Positions 62,009 through 64,000 of a DNA stretch of 64,000 bases are shown here, piece by piece. The position numbers and the translations under genes were made by a program. This DNA comes from Marinobacter sp. C7. GTDB taxonomy: Bacteria; Pseudomonadota; Gammaproteobacteria; Pseudomonadales; Oleiphilaceae. The DNA lies in assembly GCF_022343555.1 (NCBI RefSeq), contig NZ_JAKQZH010000001.1, forward strand, positions 682,001 through 746,000. Reading direction: 5' to 3'. The number at the start of each line of letters is the position of its first letter. The stretch's first letter is position 1. The notes below the pieces were generated by a model that was not told the origin of the DNA, searched no databases, and saw only the letters and a list, made by a program, of their open reading frames with translations.

Positions 62009-62070
62009 TTTCCCTCTCCCGAACCAATGGATTTACCGACTGATCGGCGAAATGATGTTCATGGCATACG

Positions 62071-62247
62071 CTAGAGCTTTGGACCTTTGCCTCGCAGGGC
62101 GTTGATGACCAATGAGACAACCAGCAGCACCAGGAAGATGAAAAACAGTATCTTCGCAAAGCCGGCGGCTGTTCCTGCGATACCGCCAAAACCGAGAACA
62201 CCGGCGATGATTGCAATGACCAGACATACGACAGCCCAATAGAGCAT
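62071..62247 (-). CDS. DUF1328 membrane protein (YtjA-like)
   Basis: A 58-residue frame starting [21 protein letters not shown], with a second helix and ending LRGKGPKL. This is the DUF1328 family, often stress- or sigma-regulated. Easily missed because of its length. It lies 62 bases before the DUF883 gene in the same direction. Confidence 0.75.
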   Translation of the reverse strand: MLYWAVVCLVIAIIAGVLGFGGIAGTAAGFAKILFFIFLVLLVVSLVINALRGKGPKL

Positions 62248-62377
62248 CTCCTATCCTCCCTTCAGGGGTTGTCTTTTAAACGTGGCAGGCGATTCCCGGG
62301 TGTGCAACTTTCGGGTGGGTATGTGGAAGGACGGTAACGGGGCGTCCATCCGGGAAACCGGATTCGGTTGCGGGGTT

Positions 62378-62662
62378 TTATCCCCCTGGCCGGCCAAAAA
62401 GGGCACGCAATTCATCCTTGGCGGCTTCAAGGCGCTCCTTTTGCTCCCTGGGGAGCTGTTTTCCCGCCCGATTGATGTAGAGCGTCAGCATGGACATGGC
62501 GGACCGATAAGGATCAGACTTGCGACGCTTGCTTTCCTCGGCCGACTTTTTCAGGGAGCGAGCGATTTCCTTCGGATCTTCAAGGGTGAATACACCGCGC
62601 TCGAGATCCAGGGCGTCGCTGGACTCTTTCACTTTCTGTGACCAGTGGTCTGACTTTCCCAT
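62378..62662 (-). CDS. DUF3175 protein
   Basis: A 94-residue basic, helical protein with WSQKVKESSDALDLERGVF and the RSAMSMLTLYINRAGKQL segment typical of DUF3175. Cytosolic, unknown function, commonly next to stress genes. Confidence 0.75.
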   Translation of the reverse strand: MGKSDHWSQKVKESSDALDLERGVFTLEDPKEIARSLKKSAEESKRRKSDPYRSAMSMLTLYINRAGKQLPREQKERLEAAKDELRALFGRPGG

Positions 62663-62702
62663 GTCCAGCCTCCGTTAATATCGCCAGCATGTACCAGAAA
62701 AC

Positions 62703-62888
62703 TCAGTGGCGCGGGTTACTTTTACCCGAGGCTGAGGGGTCATCCGACTCGTTCTTATCCGAAGTGAGGTAGTAATCCTTCTCCTCGAAGGTCTTCACGT
62801 CGGGGTCTTCAATGTTGTTCTTACGACGGCCTTGATAGAGCCAGAAGGCCACTACAGCGCCGATTACGATCACTACGATCCATTTCAT
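62703..62888 (-). CDS. 61-residue single-pass membrane protein
   Basis: From ATG 62888 with GGAAG in front. One N-terminal helix followed by a charged cytosolic tail. No family recognised. Part of the small membrane protein cluster. Confidence 0.6.
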   Translation of the reverse strand: MKWIVVIVIGAVVAFWLYQGRRKNNIEDPDVKTFEEKDYYLTSDKNESDDPSASGKSNPRH

Positions 62889-62904
62889 TTCGCTTCCTCC
62901 GTTC

Positions 62905-63357
62905 TCATTCCTCAATCACTTCACGTTCAAACCGGCCGAGTACAACCACAATGATCAGCGCCAGGGCGGTCACCATACTTGCAAGCACCAGGGTGCCCAG
63001 ACCGCAGGCAACGCCGATGGCTCCGGCGAGCCAGATCGAGGCACCTGTGGTAATGCCCTGAACATTGCCCCGGCTCTGGATGATGCAGCCAGCGCCGAGG
63101 AAACCGATACCGCCAATCACTCCCTCGACAATACGGGAAGGGTCGATCCGGGCAGAAGGGTCGCCCTCGGCGGTTGCCATCAGTATGTGCAGGCCCATTA
63201 TGATGAAGGCGGAGGCGCCCACCGAAACCAGCATGTGCGAGCGCAGTCCCGCCGGTTTTCCCCGCAGTTCCCGTTCAAGTCCCAGTAGCAGCGCCAGTCC
63301 CGCGGCCATCAGCAGACGGACGCTCATGTCCATTAACGGGATTTCGCTCTCCAACAT
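62905..63357 (-). CDS. MgtC/SapB-family protein
   Basis: A 150-residue protein with about four helices and MgtC signatures LLLGLERELRGKPAGLRSHMLVSVGAS and GVIGGIGFLGAGCII. MgtC proteins support growth at low magnesium and in acid by acting on the F1Fo ATPase. This short form lacks the C-terminal ACT-like domain. Confidence 0.8.
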   Translation of the reverse strand: MLESEIPLMDMSVRLLMAAGLALLLGLERELRGKPAGLRSHMLVSVGASAFIIMGLHILMATAEGDPSARIDPSRIVEGVIGGIGFLGAGCIIQSRGNVQGITTGASIWLAGAIGVACGLGTLVLASMVTALALIIVVVLGRFEREVIEE

Positions 63358-63594
63358 GCCTCACCTCCCGTGTGTTGTCTGTTCCATTGCCCAGGGCGCC
63401 GTGCAAGCAGAGTGACTGCCTGCTTTATGAATCAGAATAGCAGCTTGGTGGCCGGGGGCTGTAAATCGGTACGGTCAAATACTGAGCAGGTTCCTCCCTG
63501 AAATTTACAACCAACGGGCGCTTGACTAGGTTTGGGGAAGCGGCAGTGAAAAAAACGCAAGCGTGTTCAAAGCCCTGAATCGAGACTTTTCGCC

Positions 63595-64000
63595 ATGCTC
63601 AGGTCCCTCCACCCCAGAAGTCTCTGTCCGGTAGTGGTCGCGGCTTTTCTTTTTATTTCCCTGGCTTGGAGCACCACCGTGGGTGCCCAGACTTCCCCTC
63701 TGTGGAAGGAAGTCGCGGGGTGGGATGTTCGTGTGGACGTGTCCTTAGCCGATAGTTGCTTCATTTTTCGTGTGTACGAGGGGATGACCATACTCCGTGT
63801 CGGCTTTAACAAACTTGCCGGGAATGGCTACCTCATGCTGGGTGACAGGGACTGGGCCTCCCTGGAAGAGGGCAAGAACTACGATCTCGTTTTCCAGTTT
63901 GATCAGGAGGAGCCCTGGGTTGGCGAGGCCACCGCCATCGCCTTTCACACCCTGGTGGGTCTCTGGATGAATATTGATAAGGCGGGGTTCTTGAGGGAAA
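63595..64000 (+). CDS. secreted protein of unknown function, cut by window end
   Basis: At least 135 residues from ATG 63595. A signal peptide runs to about residue 32 (cleavage after VGAQ) and is followed by a beta-rich domain with a single Cys (ADSCFIF). No recognised family. The gene continues beyond the window. Confidence 0.6.
   Translation, partial: MLRSLHPRSLCPVVVAAFLFISLAWSTTVGAQTSPLWKEVAGWDVRVDVSLADSCFIFRVYEGMTILRVGFNKLAGNGYLMLGDRDWASLEEGKNYDLVFQFDQEEPWVGEATAIAFHTLVGLWMNIDKAGFLRE

Noticed and set aside
1..64000. CRISPR array, rRNA, tRNA or complete prophage
   Set aside because: No regular short direct repeats with spacers, no cloverleaf or ribosomal sequence, and no phage structural genes were seen on reading both strands.

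Overview
The window looks like a stretch of a marine gammaproteobacterial chromosome, most probably Marinobacter or a close relative. I infer this from the family mix in the right half: RadD, a PBPRA1643-type SEC-C protein, DUF3010, PF10118 metal-dependent hydrolase, Lrp/alanine dehydrogenase/AGCS, DcaP-like porin and several TRAP systems. I saw no rRNA, tRNA, CRISPR array or IS transposase. Only gene content supports the genus, so treat it as likely, not proven.

Left half (1 to about 32.5 kb): a mosaic accessory region that is visibly more AT-rich in its metabolic blocks. Its hallmark is a 19-bp sequence close to GAATGTCCGCTTTGCGACC. It occurs ten times, always on the + strand, between 1,839 and 32,463, and I found it nowhere else in the window. 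Several copies form the right arm of 105-130 bp integron attC-like sites whose left arms begin at or near the stop codon of a small orphan gene. Three small-gene units (96-977, 1,066-1,752 and 30,713-31,492) carry 7-mers before the gene and at or just after its stop codon that are exactly (two units) or nearly (one unit) reverse-complementary, as expected for integron gene cassettes. A short (204 aa) tyrosine recombinase at 18,722 is followed by a perfect 16-bp palindrome containing the same GCATAAC/GTTATGC core as the first cassette.

Between these sites lie large catabolic modules. Module A (2,145-14,633) has a LeuCD-type hydro-lyase and isochorismatase-family hydrolase on the - strand. Divergent from them are a DctPQM TRAP transporter, 2OG-Fe(II) oxygenase-like protein, Asp/Glu racemase-maleate isomerase relative, class III CoA transferase, HMG-CoA-lyase-family enzyme, cupin, GST-like protein, GntR regulator and DcaP-like porin. 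The set fits uptake and cleavage of a branched C5 dicarboxylate such as citraconate or (R)-citramalate to acetyl-CoA and pyruvate (inference). A short module (15,111-16,988) is an HxlR-regulated quinone reductase/cupin/GFA operon. Module B (19,681-26,594) is a L(+)-tartrate module: TtdAB, TAXI-TRAP transporter, PA4872-like oxaloacetate decarboxylase and a divergent LysR regulator. Module C (27,056-29,611) is a lone lipoprotein penicillin acylase.

Right half (about 32.5 kb to the end): GC-rich, densely packed housekeeping and stress genes. Layout: tautomerase, phosphoesterase, DUF3010/SEC-C/MOSC genes; SDR and a ferric-reductase-like flavocytochrome with a coupled 35-aa membrane protein; thioredoxin, cold-shock/DUF1294; SDR-TetR facing a PF10118 hydrolase with two shared palindromic operators; diguanylate cyclase; Lrp/ald/AGCS alanine block; radD; HAD; DUF938; slyD; hydrolase; Ada-like alkyltransferase; homocysteine methyltransferase; TetR; AI-2E exporter; and a cluster of small membrane stress proteins (DUF883, DUF1328, DUF3175, MgtC). 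A 32-codon in-frame internal-deletion remnant of slyD sits at 33,029-33,127, just inside the core side of the accessory/core junction.
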